NCBI RefSeq assembly: GCF_014196765.1
Contig: NZ_JACIEE010000005.1
Location: 248,001-312,000, forward strand
DNA from: Mycoplana azooxidifex
Lineage (GTDB): Bacteria > Pseudomonadota > Alphaproteobacteria > Rhizobiales > Rhizobiaceae
Length of the DNA: 64,000 nucleotides
Direction of reading: 5' to 3'
Shown one piece after another: positions 52,083-62,251 of this stretch; within the stretch, counting starts at the first letter, position 1, and the number at the start of each line of letters is the position of its first letter. The notes below the pieces were generated by a model. The model had not been told where the DNA came from. It worked only from the letters and a program-made list of their open reading frames with translations, and did not search any database. Position numbers and translations under genes: made by a program.

Positions 52083-53685
52083 GGCCCGCTCCCAGCGTGC
52101 GCTGTGCCTTGCGCGGCAGCGTCAGGCCGAGCGGCGCATCGGCAAAGAGCGCGCCATCCATCACCTTCAGGTTTTCGGAGACGATCAGCGGAAACTCCGA
52201 CTGATCGAGGACATGCGCCTGCAGGTCGACGCCCGGAGCGATCTCCGTGAGCACGATGCCATCAGGCGTCAGCGTCATCACGCAGCGCTCAGTGACATAG
52301 GTGATGTCCTGCCCCTGCTCGATGGCGCGGCGGCCGGAGAAGGTCACGTGCTCGACTTCGTTGACCAGCTTCTTCAGCTTGCCTTCCTTCTCGATCACGA
52401 GCTTCCCGCCCTCGACCCCGAGTTTAGCGCCGGCGTTGAACATGCCGGAAAAGACGATCTTTTTCGCCCGCGCGGTGATGTCGACGAAGCCGCCGGCACC
52501 CGCCGTGACATGCGGGCGGAAGGAGAGCTTGGAGACGTTGACCGAGCCGTCGCGGCCGATCTCGAGGAAGGACAGCAGCGAGGCGTCGAAGCCGCCGCCC
52601 TGGAAATAGGTGAACTGGTAGGGCGAGGGCATGTAGGCATCGGCGTTCGAGGCACAGCCGAAGGCAAAATCGAGCAGCGGCACGCCGCCGACCGCCCCCT
52701 GTTCGATCACCCAGGTGACGTCGCCGTGCAGGCCCTCCTCCAGCAGGATGCGCGGCACGTTGGCGGAGATGCCGAAGCCGAGGTTGACGCAGCTTCCGGC
52801 TTCCAGTTCCTGCGCGACGCGGCGGGCGATCACCTTCTGGATGTTGAATTCCGGCACGCGGAAACTCTCCAGCGGACGCATGATCTCGCCGGAAATGGCA
52901 GGATCGTAGGGCGTCTGCGTCGTCTGCTTCTGGTCGGGATCGACGACGATATAGTCCACCAGCATGCCCGGCACGCGCACGTCGTGTGGCCGCAGCGCGC
53001 CTTCCTTGGTGATGCGTTTGACCTGGGCGATGACGATGCCGCCATTGTTGCGGGCGGCGAGCGCCTGGTCGAGGCCGCCGAGCGTGGCGCCCTCGTGCTC
53101 ATAGGTGAGGTTGCCGCGCTCGTCGGCCGTCGTGGCGCGGATGATCGCCACCTGCGGCACGATCGCCGGAAAATAGAGCCATTCCTCGCCCTCGAACTCG
53201 ACCTTCTTCACCACAGGCTGGTCGGCTGCCTTGTCGTTCATCGCGCAGCCCTGGCGGGACGGATCGACGAAGGTATCGAGGCCGACCTTGGTGAGCACGC
53301 CCGGCCGCTTGGCTGCCGCCTCGCGGTGCATGTCGAACAGGATGCCGGAGGGGATGTTGTAGGCGGGGATCTCGTTGCCGGTGACCATCTGCCAGATCAG
53401 CGGCGGCTCCGCCGTCGAAGGTCCGGACGGATAGGAACCGCCGATGATCCGTGCCAGCAGCCCCTTCCGGGCAATATGGTCCACGCCCCTGATGCCGCTC
53501 ATATCGCCGGCGGCGATCGGGTGCAGCGTGGTGATGTCCTTCGGGTGGCCGGTCGCCTCGAACCGCTCGCCGATCGCCTTCAGCATCAGGTCCGGGCAGC
53601 CGAGGCCGGACGAAGAGGAAACCGAGACGACCGCGCCGTCCGGGATGAGGCTTGCCGCTTGCGCTGGCGAAATGTGCTTGCTCAT
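52075..53685 (-). CDS. Family I CoA transferase, fused alpha/beta (YdiF/propionate type)
   Basis: This 536-residue protein contains both halves of a family I CoA transferase in one chain. The alpha half begins MSKHISPAQAASLIPDGAVV, with GGSYPSGPSTAEPPLIWQ. The beta half starts near residue 300 and carries the catalytic glutamate in VTWVIEQGAVGGVPL and GAGGFVDI. It moves CoA between a short-chain acid and acetyl-CoA or succinyl-CoA. It is the first gene of the CoA transferase-hydratase-aldehyde dehydrogenase operon, so it probably activates the substrate acid. Confidence 0.9.
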   Translation of the reverse strand: MSKHISPAQAASLIPDGAVVSVSSSSGLGCPDLMLKAIGERFEATGHPKDITTLHPIAAGDMSGIRGVDHIARKGLLARIIGGSYPSGPSTAEPPLIWQMVTGNEIPAYNIPSGILFDMHREAAAKRPGVLTKVGLDTFVDPSRQGCAMNDKAADQPVVKKVEFEGEEWLYFPAIVPQVAIIRATTADERGNLTYEHEGATLGGLDQALAARNNGGIVIAQVKRITKEGALRPHDVRVPGMLVDYIVVDPDQKQTTQTPYDPAISGEIMRPLESFRVPEFNIQKVIARRVAQELEAGSCVNLGFGISANVPRILLEEGLHGDVTWVIEQGAVGGVPLLDFAFGCASNADAYMPSPYQFTYFQGGGFDASLLSFLEIGRDGSVNVSKLSFRPHVTAGAGGFVDITARAKKIVFSGMFNAGAKLGVEGGKLVIEKEGKLKKLVNEVEHVTFSGRRAIEQGQDITYVTERCVMTLTPDGIVLTEIAPGVDLQAHVLDQSEFPLIVSENLKVMDGALFADAPLGLTLPRKAQRTLGAGHV

Positions 53686-53730
53686 GATGCTACTCGAGGT
53701 CTTACTTGATTGGTCGACAGTGTTTCCGTC

Positions 53731-53775
53731 TTCTCCCCGCCGGGGAGAAGGTGCCCGAAGGGCGGATGAGGGGGT
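53731..53775. repeat. Half RIME-like repeat H
   Basis: Only one half is present: the CTTCTCCCCG/CGGGGAGAAG hairpin followed by GGTGCCCGAAGGGCGGATGAGG. It lies between the CoA transferase start and the Gfo/Idh/MocA gene end, in the region that must hold the acyl-CoA operon promoter. Confidence 0.7.
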
Positions 53776-53833
53776 CTGCAGGCACCGATTTTGCGGGAAC
53801 GCGACAACGTCGTCTGGATCATGGGCCGCATCC

Positions 53834-55928
<2,095 letters not shown>

Positions 55929-55967
55929 CCTCCCAGGCGGCCCTCTTGCGTCCGCTTTCGGATTGGA

Positions 55968-55996
55968 GATCTATTGGAACGTTCCAAAATAGTCAA
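55968..55996 (-). promoter_or_regulatory. Promoter with LacI operator in its spacer
   Basis: On the minus strand TTGACT (55996-55991) and TAGATC (55973-55968) are 17 bases apart. The spacer holds TTGGAACGTTCCAA (55974-55987), a perfect 14-bp palindrome. A repressor bound here would block RNA polymerase, a standard autorepression design for the LacI gene that follows. Confidence 0.75.
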
Positions 55997-56103
55997 GCAT
56001 CATTTGCGGTGACTCGACGAAAGGGGAAAGCATCCGCCGCACGCCGCCTCGCTCCACGTCGTGGCACTGCGCAACACGTCCAGCCGATGCCCCACCCCCA
56101 CGT

Positions 56104-56222
56104 CGTCATCCTCGGGCTTGTCCCGAGGATCTGATTCTGGATCATCACGCGCTCCATAAATTAATGAAATAAAACGCTTTTATCGAGATCATCAGATCCT
56201 CGGGACAAGCCCGAGGATGACG
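56104..56222. repeat. Inverted repeat I with 32-bp perfect arms
   Basis: The arms at 56104-56135 and 56191-56222 are exact reverse complements over 32 bases (left arm starts CGTCATCCTCGGGCTTGTCC). Each arm contains its own CCTCGGG/CCCGAGG hairpin. The 55-base centre is AT-rich. The CCTCGGGACAAGCCCGAGG motif is a common rhizobial intergenic repeat. It lies in the 466-base gap between lacI and the DUF993 gene, and no gene is visible in that gap. Confidence 0.85.
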
Positions 56223-56345
56223 TCCAGAAAGGGGGAGGTGCGGCGAATAGAAGGACCCCCGACCTCGCATCCGGCCATCCAGCGCCGGCCGCCTCGCTCC
56301 GTCCGACGGGCCAGCTACGGCTCGCCTTCATTCCGGCCCTTGCAA

Positions 56346-56361
56346 TTTGGATCGATCTAAA
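56346..56361. promoter_or_regulatory. Candidate operator upstream of the DUF993 gene
   Basis: TTTGGATCGATCTAAA is a 16-bp palindrome with one mismatch, 34 bases before the DUF993 start codon. It differs from the site at 55974, but both have LacI-type symmetry. The same repressor may or may not bind both. Confidence 0.45.
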
Positions 56362-56394
56362 TTATCACCCCTCCAAACCGTGGAGGAGGTTCCC

Positions 56395-57561
56395 ATGTCG
56401 ACAGTCCAGCTGCCGAAGGCGGACGGCACGATCGAGCGCTATGTGCTTTCGGGCACGCCGACCGAAAGGCCGGCGGCTCCGCCCGTCTTCAACCGCATCG
56501 CCTATGCCGCAGCCCACGTCGTGTCCGATCCCCTCAAGGACACGCGTCCCTGGGACGCGCCGGCGGTCGACTGGGAAGAGACACTCGCCTTCAGGCATCA
56601 TCTCTGGTCGCTGGGCTTTCGCATCGCCGAGGCGATGGATACCGCACAGCGCGGGATGGGGCTCGACTGGGCCGGCGCGCAGGAACTGATCCGTCGCTCG
56701 CTGGCGGAGGCGCGCACCGTGCCGGGTGCCGACCTCGCCTGCGGGGCGGGAACCGACCAGCTCTCGCCTGGCGACGCAAAGACGCTCGACGACGTCATCG
56801 CTGCCTACGAGGAACAGATCGGCCTCGTCGAGAAGCATGGCGGCCGCGCCATCTTGATGGCGAGCCGGGCGCTGGCGCGGGTCGCCCGTTCGCCCGACGA
56901 CTACCGCAAGGTCTATGGCCACCTCCTGGGCCAGGCGAAGGACAAGGTCGTGCTGCACTGGCTCGGCGACATGTTCGATCCGCAGTTGAAGGGCTACTGG
57001 GGCAGCGACGACTTCGAACGCGCGCTCTCGACCGTGTTGTCAATCATCGCGGAGAATCGCGACAAGGTCGAAGGCATCAAGATCTCGCTGCTCGACAATG
57101 CCTGCGAAGTGGCGTTGCGCGACCGGCTGCCGGAGGGCGTGCTCTGCTTCACCGGCGACGACTTCAACTATGCCGAACTGATCGAGGGCGATGGGCAGAG
57201 ATACAGCCACGCCCTGCTCGGCATCTTCGATGCCGTCGCGCCGCAGGCTTCGAAGGCGCTTTCCTCGCTCGCGTCCGGCGATGTCGCCACCTTTCGCGCG
57301 GTGATCGAGCCGACCGTGCCGCTGTCGCGCAAGATCTTCGAGGCGCCGACGCCGTATTACAAGGCCGGCGTCGTCTTCCTCGCCTGGCTCAATGGCCACC
57401 AGTCCCATTTCACCATGCCGGCCGGCCTGCAGTCGGCCCGCGGCGTCGTCCACTATGCCGACATTTTCCGCCTTGCCGACCGCGCCCGTGTGCTGGACCG
57501 GCCAGACCTGGCGACGCTGCGGATGAAGAGCCTGCTGGCCGTGCACGGCATCGAGGGCTGA
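56395..57561 (+). CDS. DUF993 protein (dihydrodipicolinate synthase-like TIM barrel)
   Basis: This 388-residue protein belongs, I believe, to DUF993, an uncharacterised relative of the dihydrodipicolinate synthase/N-acetylneuraminate lyase aldolases. The probable Schiff-base lysine is in KVEGIKISLLDN near residue 225, and GIFDAVAPQASKAL near 275 matches the usual loop of the superfamily. If so it would cleave or condense a 2-keto acid. GGAGGAGGTTCCC precedes the ATG. Its neighbours are a Gfo/Idh/MocA dehydrogenase and LacI repressor, which suggests a sugar-acid breakdown route. Confidence 0.8.
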   Translation: MSTVQLPKADGTIERYVLSGTPTERPAAPPVFNRIAYAAAHVVSDPLKDTRPWDAPAVDWEETLAFRHHLWSLGFRIAEAMDTAQRGMGLDWAGAQELIRRSLAEARTVPGADLACGAGTDQLSPGDAKTLDDVIAAYEEQIGLVEKHGGRAILMASRALARVARSPDDYRKVYGHLLGQAKDKVVLHWLGDMFDPQLKGYWGSDDFERALSTVLSIIAENRDKVEGIKISLLDNACEVALRDRLPEGVLCFTGDDFNYAELIEGDGQRYSHALLGIFDAVAPQASKALSSLASGDVATFRAVIEPTVPLSRKIFEAPTPYYKAGVVFLAWLNGHQSHFTMPAGLQSARGVVHYADIFRLADRARVLDRPDLATLRMKSLLAVHGIEG

Positions 57562-57573
57562 CGGGACCAGCCG

Positions 57574-58551
57574 TCAGCCCGCCTTGCGCCCCTTGACCGG
57601 ACGCTTTTCGCCCGCCCTGGCATCCGGCCGAAGCCCGGTGCTCTCCCGCAGCGACCGGACCTCGTCGTCGCTTAAGAGACGTGTCGCACCCTTGGCAAGA
57701 TCGCCGAGAGGAATGTCACCGATGGAAACCCGGACAAGCCGCAGGCACTCCATCCCGAGCGCTTCGAGCATGCGCCGGATCTGCCGGTTCTTGCCCTCGG
57801 TGAGCTGCACCTCGAGCCAGGCGTTCTTCTCGCCCGATCGCAGCAGGCGCACGGCCGCCGCCGTCAGCAGTTGATCGTCCGCGACGATCCCGGCCCTCAT
57901 CCGTGCAAGCTCCGCCTCGCCCGGTACACCGGACACCTGGACATGATAGATCTTCCGGACGTCCTTGTCGGGATCGAGCAGGCGCTGCGCCATCTGTGTG
58001 TCGTTGGTGAACAGCAGCAACCCCTCACTGGCCTTGTCCAGCCGGCCGATAGGGGCGACGAAGGGCAGGTCGAGCCCTTCCAGGCAATCGAAGACGGTAT
58101 CGCGACCTTCCGGGTCGTCCCGCGTGGTGACGAGGCCGCGCGGCTTGTTCAACGCGAGATAAACCTTTTCACGCGCCGTCAGCGGCTTGCCGTCGAGCTC
58201 GATCCGGTCGGATTTCATGTCGACCCAGGTATCGACGGCGGTGGTCACCTTCTCGTTGACCCGCACCCGCCCGTCCAGAATGAAGGCCTCCGCCTGCTTT
58301 CGCGAGCAGATGCCGAGCTTGGAGAATGCCCGCTGCAGCGTCACCCGGTCGGCCTTGCCCGGTCCGGGCCTTCCGGACGGTGGCTTTCCGGCAGCCCCCT
58401 TTCCGGACACGGGTTTTCCGGCCAGGGATTTTCCAGAAAGGGGTTTTCTCGGCAGGGCTTTTCTGGGCAAGGGCGACGCTCCGGGGGCGTACCTGTCGAT
58501 CTTGGCAGACCGCACACAAGCGGGATCTGCATCTCGATCGTCAGATAACAT
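57574..58551 (-). CDS. RsuA/RluB-family pseudouridine synthase
   Basis: This 325-residue RNA-modifying enzyme has an S4 RNA-binding domain (LQRAFSKLGICSRKQAEAFI, near residue 75), followed by the catalytic GRLDKASEGLLLFTND with the nucleophilic aspartate near residue 165, and KNRQIRRMLEALG near 255. It is most like RluB/RsuA, which modify 23S or 16S rRNA. The first 65 residues are a disordered, basic tail of repeated (S/A)GKP and PRKAL units, common in rhizobial homologues. ATG at 58551 is chosen; a TTG six codons upstream is possible. It is divergent from the polyamine leader. Confidence 0.9.
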   Translation of the reverse strand: MLSDDRDADPACVRSAKIDRYAPGASPLPRKALPRKPLSGKSLAGKPVSGKGAAGKPPSGRPGPGKADRVTLQRAFSKLGICSRKQAEAFILDGRVRVNEKVTTAVDTWVDMKSDRIELDGKPLTAREKVYLALNKPRGLVTTRDDPEGRDTVFDCLEGLDLPFVAPIGRLDKASEGLLLFTNDTQMAQRLLDPDKDVRKIYHVQVSGVPGEAELARMRAGIVADDQLLTAAAVRLLRSGEKNAWLEVQLTEGKNRQIRRMLEALGMECLRLVRVSIGDIPLGDLAKGATRLLSDDEVRSLRESTGLRPDARAGEKRPVKGRKAG

Positions 58552-58613
58552 TCCGCTGCGATTTCGCAAGGCCGGATCGCGTCCGCCCGGCAGCCCATAA
58601 GCAGCCCGCCTGC

Positions 58614-58641
58614 CTTGACTTCCCTGACCATGAAGCTAGAT
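58614..58641 (+). promoter_or_regulatory. Promoter of the polyamine operon
   Basis: CTTGAC (58614-58619), 16 bases, and CTAGAT (58636-58641) match the rhizobial consensus CTTGAC-N17-CTATAT closely. Transcription would start about 58648, at or next to the ATG of a short open frame. Confidence 0.65.
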
Positions 58642-58648
58642 AGGCGCC

Positions 58649-58708
58649 ATGCTGTCTTTGCTCTCTCAAACCGGTCAGGAGTTGTCGCGCCTTGGCGCGC
58701 GATTGTAG
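58649..58708 (+). CDS. Putative 19-codon leader peptide
   Basis: The frame reads MLSLLSQTGQELSRLGARL and stops with TAG at 58706-58708. If transcription begins at about 58648 the frame would be leaderless or nearly so, since no ribosome binding site fits. Its stop codon is immediately followed by the first base of a perfect 10-bp hairpin, so ribosome position could control folding. The peptide is not recognised. An overlapping frame starting at 58630 is less likely because it lies inside the promoter. Confidence 0.4.
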   Translation: MLSLLSQTGQELSRLGARL

Positions 58709-58954
58709 CCCGACCGTCACATTTGCCCTGTAGACGGTCGGGACAGACCGTTCGCCAACCTGGCAGATGCCGAGAGACGACAATGCCGCCCCTTTGGGGA
58801 GGCAGCCTTCCGGAATGATGATGACAGTTCCCTGACACGACGACCGCAACGGCCGTTCGCACCACGGAAATGACGATGGGCCCGAAGTCTGACACCGCCT
58901 GCGCCTGCCGGCGGGCAGGACGCGCCTTTTCACGCCACGAAAGACCCGACCCGC
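58649..58954 (+). ncRNA. Structured 5' leader of the polyamine operon (attenuator-like)
   Basis: About 300 bases separate the predicted transcription start from the decarboxylase gene. Hairpin 1 pairs 58709-58718 with 58733-58742 (CCCGACCGTC/GACGGTCGGG, 10 bp, 14-base loop). Hairpin 2 pairs 58734-58739 with 58746-58751 (ACGGTC/GACCGT) and excludes hairpin 1. Further stems are TGCCgCCCC/GGGGaGGCA at 58784-58804 and CCTGCC/GGCAGG at about 58904-58919, the last followed by CGCGCCTTTTC. It recalls the alphaproteobacterial speF leader found before ornithine decarboxylase genes, but I cannot test the match. Confidence 0.55.
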
Positions 58955-60052
58955 ATGATTGAGACGCCCTACTATCTGATCGACAAGTCCAGCCTGCTCC
59001 GCAACATGGAGAAGATCGCCACGTTGCGCGAACTCTCCGGCGCCAAGGCGCTGCTGGCGCTGAAGTGCTTCGCAACGTGGTCCGTCTTCGATTTCATGCG
59101 CGACTACATGGACGGCACGACGTCGTCGTCGCTGAATGAGGTCCGCCTCGGCCATGAGCGTTTCGGCAAGGAAACGCATGCCTATTCGGTCGCCTATGCC
59201 GACTATGAAATCGACGAGGTCGTCTCCCACGCCGACAAGATCATCTTCAATTCCATCGGCCAGCTCGAGCGGTTCTCCCGCAAGGCTTCCGGCATCGTCC
59301 GCGGCCTGCGCCTCAATCCGCAGGTAAGCTCCTCCACCTTCGACCTTGCCGATCCGGCCCGGCCCTTCTCCCGGCTCGGCGAATGGGACGTGGCCAAGGT
59401 GGAGCGCGTCATGGACCGCGTCTCCGGCTTCATGATCCACAACAACTGCGAGAACGGCGACTTCGCCCTGTTCGATCGCATGCTGGGCACGATCGAGGAG
59501 AGGTTCGCGCCGCTCCTGAAGAAGGCCGAATGGGTCAGCCTCGGCGGCGGTATCCATTTCACCGGCGACAACTACCCGCTGGAGAAGTTCGCCGAGCGGC
59601 TGAAGCGCTTTGCCGGCGAGTATGGCGTCCAGGTCTATCTGGAGCCCGGCGAGGCTTCGATCACCCGATCGACCACGCTGGAAGTCACCGTGCTCGACAA
59701 GCTTTACAACGGCAAGGACCTTGTCGTGGTGGATTCGTCCATAGAAGCGCACATGCTGGATCTCCTGATCTACCGTGAAAACGCGAAGGTTCATCCCAAC
59801 CAGGGACCGCATCGTTACATGGTCTGCGGCAAGTCCTGCCTGGCCGGCGATATCTTCGGCGAGTTCGATTTTCCGAACGAGCTGAACGTCGGCGACCGGA
59901 TCTCGATCCAGGACGCAGCCGGCTACACGATGGTCAAGAAAAACTGGTTTAACGGCGTGAAAATGCCGGCAATCGCCATCCGTGAACTGGATGGCAGCCT
60001 CAGGACGGTCCGCGAGTTCGATTACGCGGACTACGAACAGAGCCTTTCCTGA
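58955..60052 (+). CDS. nspC: Carboxynorspermidine/carboxyspermidine decarboxylase
   Basis: This 365-residue PLP enzyme of the alanine racemase fold (fold III) decarboxylates carboxynorspermidine or carboxyspermidine to give norspermidine or spermidine. The PLP lysine lies in KALLALKCFATW near residue 32-38. GGGIHFTGDNYPLEKF near 190 and YLEPGEASITRSTTLE near 230 bind phosphate and substrate, and VCGKSCLAGDIFGEF near 290 contains the catalytic cysteine. The typical start METPYYLIDKSSLLRN-like sequence supports the ATG at 58955, though the upstream site is weak. The dehydrogenase partner follows after 50 bases. Confidence 0.92.
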   Translation: MIETPYYLIDKSSLLRNMEKIATLRELSGAKALLALKCFATWSVFDFMRDYMDGTTSSSLNEVRLGHERFGKETHAYSVAYADYEIDEVVSHADKIIFNSIGQLERFSRKASGIVRGLRLNPQVSSSTFDLADPARPFSRLGEWDVAKVERVMDRVSGFMIHNNCENGDFALFDRMLGTIEERFAPLLKKAEWVSLGGGIHFTGDNYPLEKFAERLKRFAGEYGVQVYLEPGEASITRSTTLEVTVLDKLYNGKDLVVVDSSIEAHMLDLLIYRENAKVHPNQGPHRYMVCGKSCLAGDIFGEFDFPNELNVGDRISIQDAAGYTMVKKNWFNGVKMPAIAIRELDGSLRTVREFDYADYEQSLS

Positions 60053-60102
60053 AACCCTCAGGAAGACTTTCTGACGATTGGACGCAAGGAGTTGGTCCCC
60101 AA

Positions 60103-61341
60103 ATGAAGAAGAACGTACTCATCGTCGGCGCCGGCGGCGTCGCGCAGGTTGTCGCGCATAAATGCGCCCAGAACAACGACGTGCTCGGCGACATCCATAT
60201 CGCCTCGCGCACCAAGGCGAAGTGCGATGCCATCATCGCCTCGGTTCACGAGAAGAAGGCGATGAAACAGGAAGGCGTGCTCGAAGCCCATGCGCTCGAC
60301 GCCCTCGACATTGAGGCCACCAAGGCGCTGATCGAAAAGACCGGCAGCCAGATCGTCATCAACGTCGGCACCGCCTTCCTCAACATGTCGGTGCTGCGCG
60401 CCTGCATGGATACCGGCGTCGCCTATATCGACACCGCCATCCACGAGGACCCGAACAAGATCTGCGAGACGCCGCCGTGGTACGGGAACTACGAGTGGAA
60501 GCGTGCCGACGAATGCAAGGAGAAGGGCATCACCGCAATCCTCGGCGCCGGCTTCGACCCGGGAGTCGTCAACGCATATGCGCGTCTCGCCAGGGACGAA
60601 TATCTCGACAAGGTCACCGACGTCGACATCGTCGACATCAATGCCGGCAGCCACGGCAAGTACTTCGCCACCAACTTCGATCCGGAAATCAATTTCCGCG
60701 AGTTCACCGGCGTCGTCTACTCGTGGCAGGGCGGCGAGTGGAACGTCAACAAGATGTTCGAGATCGGCAAGGACTACGACCTGCCGGTCGTCGGCACACG
60801 CCGCGCCTATCTCTGCGGCCATGACGAGGTGCATTCGCTGGCCAAGAACATGGACGGAGCCGACGTGCGCTTCTGGATGGGCTTCGGCGATCACTACATC
60901 AACGTCTTCACCGTCCTGAAGAATATCGGCCTGCTCTCCGAGCAGCCGGTCAAGCTGGCGGACGGTACCGAAGTCGTGCCGCTCAAGGTGGTCAAGGCCT
61001 GCCTGCCCGACCCGTCTTCGCTCGCCCCCGAATACCAGGGCAAGACCTGCATCGGCGACTTCGTCAAGGGCATCAAGGACGGCAAGGAACGCGAGGTCTT
61101 CATCTACAACGTCGCCGACCACAAGGAAGCCTATAACGAAGTCGGCAGCCAGGGCATCTCCTATACAGCCGGCGTCCCCCCGGTCGCCGCCGCCATGCTG
61201 GTTGCGAGCGGCGAATGGGACGTGAAGCAGATGGCCAACGTCGAGGAACTGCCGCCCAAGCCGTTCCTCTCGGTCCTCGCCAAAATCGGCCTGTCCACCT
61301 GGATCCGCGAAAACGGCCAGGAGCGCCCGCTGTTCGAGTAA
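60103..61341 (+). CDS. Carboxynorspermidine/carboxyspermidine dehydrogenase (saccharopine dehydrogenase-like)
   Basis: This 412-residue NADPH enzyme condenses aspartate semialdehyde with a diamine (putrescine or diaminopropane) to make carboxy(nor)spermidine. The Rossmann motif is VLIVGAGGVAQVVAHKCAQ at the N-terminus and GAGFDPGVVNAYAR lies near residue 147. Relatives are often called LYS1 or saccharopine dehydrogenase, but pairing with the decarboxylase fixes the polyamine role. In many bacteria the dehydrogenase gene comes first; here it is second. A 9-bp hairpin follows at 61355. Confidence 0.92.
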   Translation: MKKNVLIVGAGGVAQVVAHKCAQNNDVLGDIHIASRTKAKCDAIIASVHEKKAMKQEGVLEAHALDALDIEATKALIEKTGSQIVINVGTAFLNMSVLRACMDTGVAYIDTAIHEDPNKICETPPWYGNYEWKRADECKEKGITAILGAGFDPGVVNAYARLARDEYLDKVTDVDIVDINAGSHGKYFATNFDPEINFREFTGVVYSWQGGEWNVNKMFEIGKDYDLPVVGTRRAYLCGHDEVHSLAKNMDGADVRFWMGFGDHYINVFTVLKNIGLLSEQPVKLADGTEVVPLKVVKACLPDPSSLAPEYQGKTCIGDFVKGIKDGKEREVFIYNVADHKEAYNEVGSQGISYTAGVPPVAAAMLVASGEWDVKQMANVEELPPKPFLSVLAKIGLSTWIRENGQERPLFE

Positions 61342-61354
61342 CGAAACGCGCCGG

Positions 61355-61377
61355 GACCCGCGATACGCTCGCGGGTC
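61355..61377 (+). terminator. Hairpin between convergent genes
   Basis: GACCCGCGA (61355-61363) and TCGCGGGTC (61369-61377) form a perfect 9-bp stem with a five-base loop, 14 bases beyond the dehydrogenase stop. There is no T tract, so termination is possible but weakly supported. Confidence 0.45.
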
Positions 61378-61424
61378 TCGGCCTCAAGGGGCCGGCGCGG
61401 CTGGTCACCGCGTCCTTCCGCCGC

Positions 61425-62147
61425 CTAGATCGCCAGCGCGTCCTTCAGCGTCAGGCCTGCCTTGACCCTCAGGTCGAGGTCGGCCTCGATGTGGCCGATG
61501 TGGCGCAGCATCAGCGCCTGCGCGCGCGGCACGTCGTGCGCTTCCACGGCGTCCAGCAGGTCGGCATGGTCGTTGTGGCCGCAGCTCGATGCGCCGGAGC
61601 GGCCGTAGAGCGCGATCACCAGGGACGAGCGGGCGACGAGTTCGTCCATGAACTTCTGCAGGATCGCATTGCCGGCGACGGCGGCGAGCATCAGGTGAAA
61701 ATCGCCGGACGCCTTGATCTCGGCCCGGCGGGCGGCCGCCCCCCGCTCCTGCTTGTGGCGCGTTTCCGCTGCGAGGTGCGAGCGGAAGGCGCTGACGTCG
61801 GCGGGCGTCACCCGTTCGATCACGGCCGCGATGATGCCCGGTTCGATCAGGCGGCGCGAGGCGAACACTTGCAGCGCCTCCTCCGGCGTCGGGTCGGAGA
61901 CGAAGGCGCCGCGGTTGCGCTCGACCTTCACCAACCCCTCGAAGGCCAGCATCTGCAGCGCGGCGCGGACCACCGTCCGGCTGACGTCGAACAGCGTGCC
62001 GACCTCCGCTTCGGAAAGCTTCGTCCCCGGCGCGAGCCGCCGGTCGACGATGGCATCCCTCAGCGAATCGCGAATGGATTGCGCCCGGTCCTCCTGGTTC
62101 GGATCGAGCGGCAAGCGCGCCTCGGCAATCTGCAGTGACTTGTCCAT
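61425..62147 (-). CDS. GntR-family regulator (FadR subfamily, FCD domain)
   Basis: This 240-residue regulator has an N-terminal winged helix-turn-helix (SIRDSLRDAIVDRRLAPGTKLSEAEV...VSRTVVRAALQML) at residues 23-70 and a C-terminal FCD helical domain whose His ligands (FHLMLAAVAGN, HNDHADLLDAVEAHD, LMLRHIGHIEADL) bind a metal and a small acid or amine. It is divergent from a polyamine-type ABC transporter, so it probably controls that uptake system. The 243-base gap holds a nested inverted repeat. Confidence 0.9.
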   Translation of the reverse strand: MDKSLQIAEARLPLDPNQEDRAQSIRDSLRDAIVDRRLAPGTKLSEAEVGTLFDVSRTVVRAALQMLAFEGLVKVERNRGAFVSDPTPEEALQVFASRRLIEPGIIAAVIERVTPADVSAFRSHLAAETRHKQERGAAARRAEIKASGDFHLMLAAVAGNAILQKFMDELVARSSLVIALYGRSGASSCGHNDHADLLDAVEAHDVPRAQALMLRHIGHIEADLDLRVKAGLTLKDALAI

Positions 62148-62251
62148 GCCTCTTTCTAGCGCCGACGGTGCTGCGAGTGAATAGGCGCGTACCGGATTTC
62201 AGAAATGTTTTGCATCCAATATAGCCACAAGATTGAACGCAATATCTGTTT

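Noticed and set aside
49831-53709. A 1292-codon open frame on the plus strand
   Set aside because: It runs antisense to the aldehyde dehydrogenase, hydratase and CoA transferase genes and shows only Arg/Ala/Gly-rich composition without any domain.
58784-58804. The TGCCgCCCC hairpin as an intrinsic terminator
   Set aside because: The stem is followed by GCCTTCC without a T tract, so termination there is not supported.
58615-58818. A 67-codon open frame in the polyamine leader
   Set aside because: It starts inside the predicted promoter and runs through the hairpins; the shorter frame at 58649 fits the layout better.
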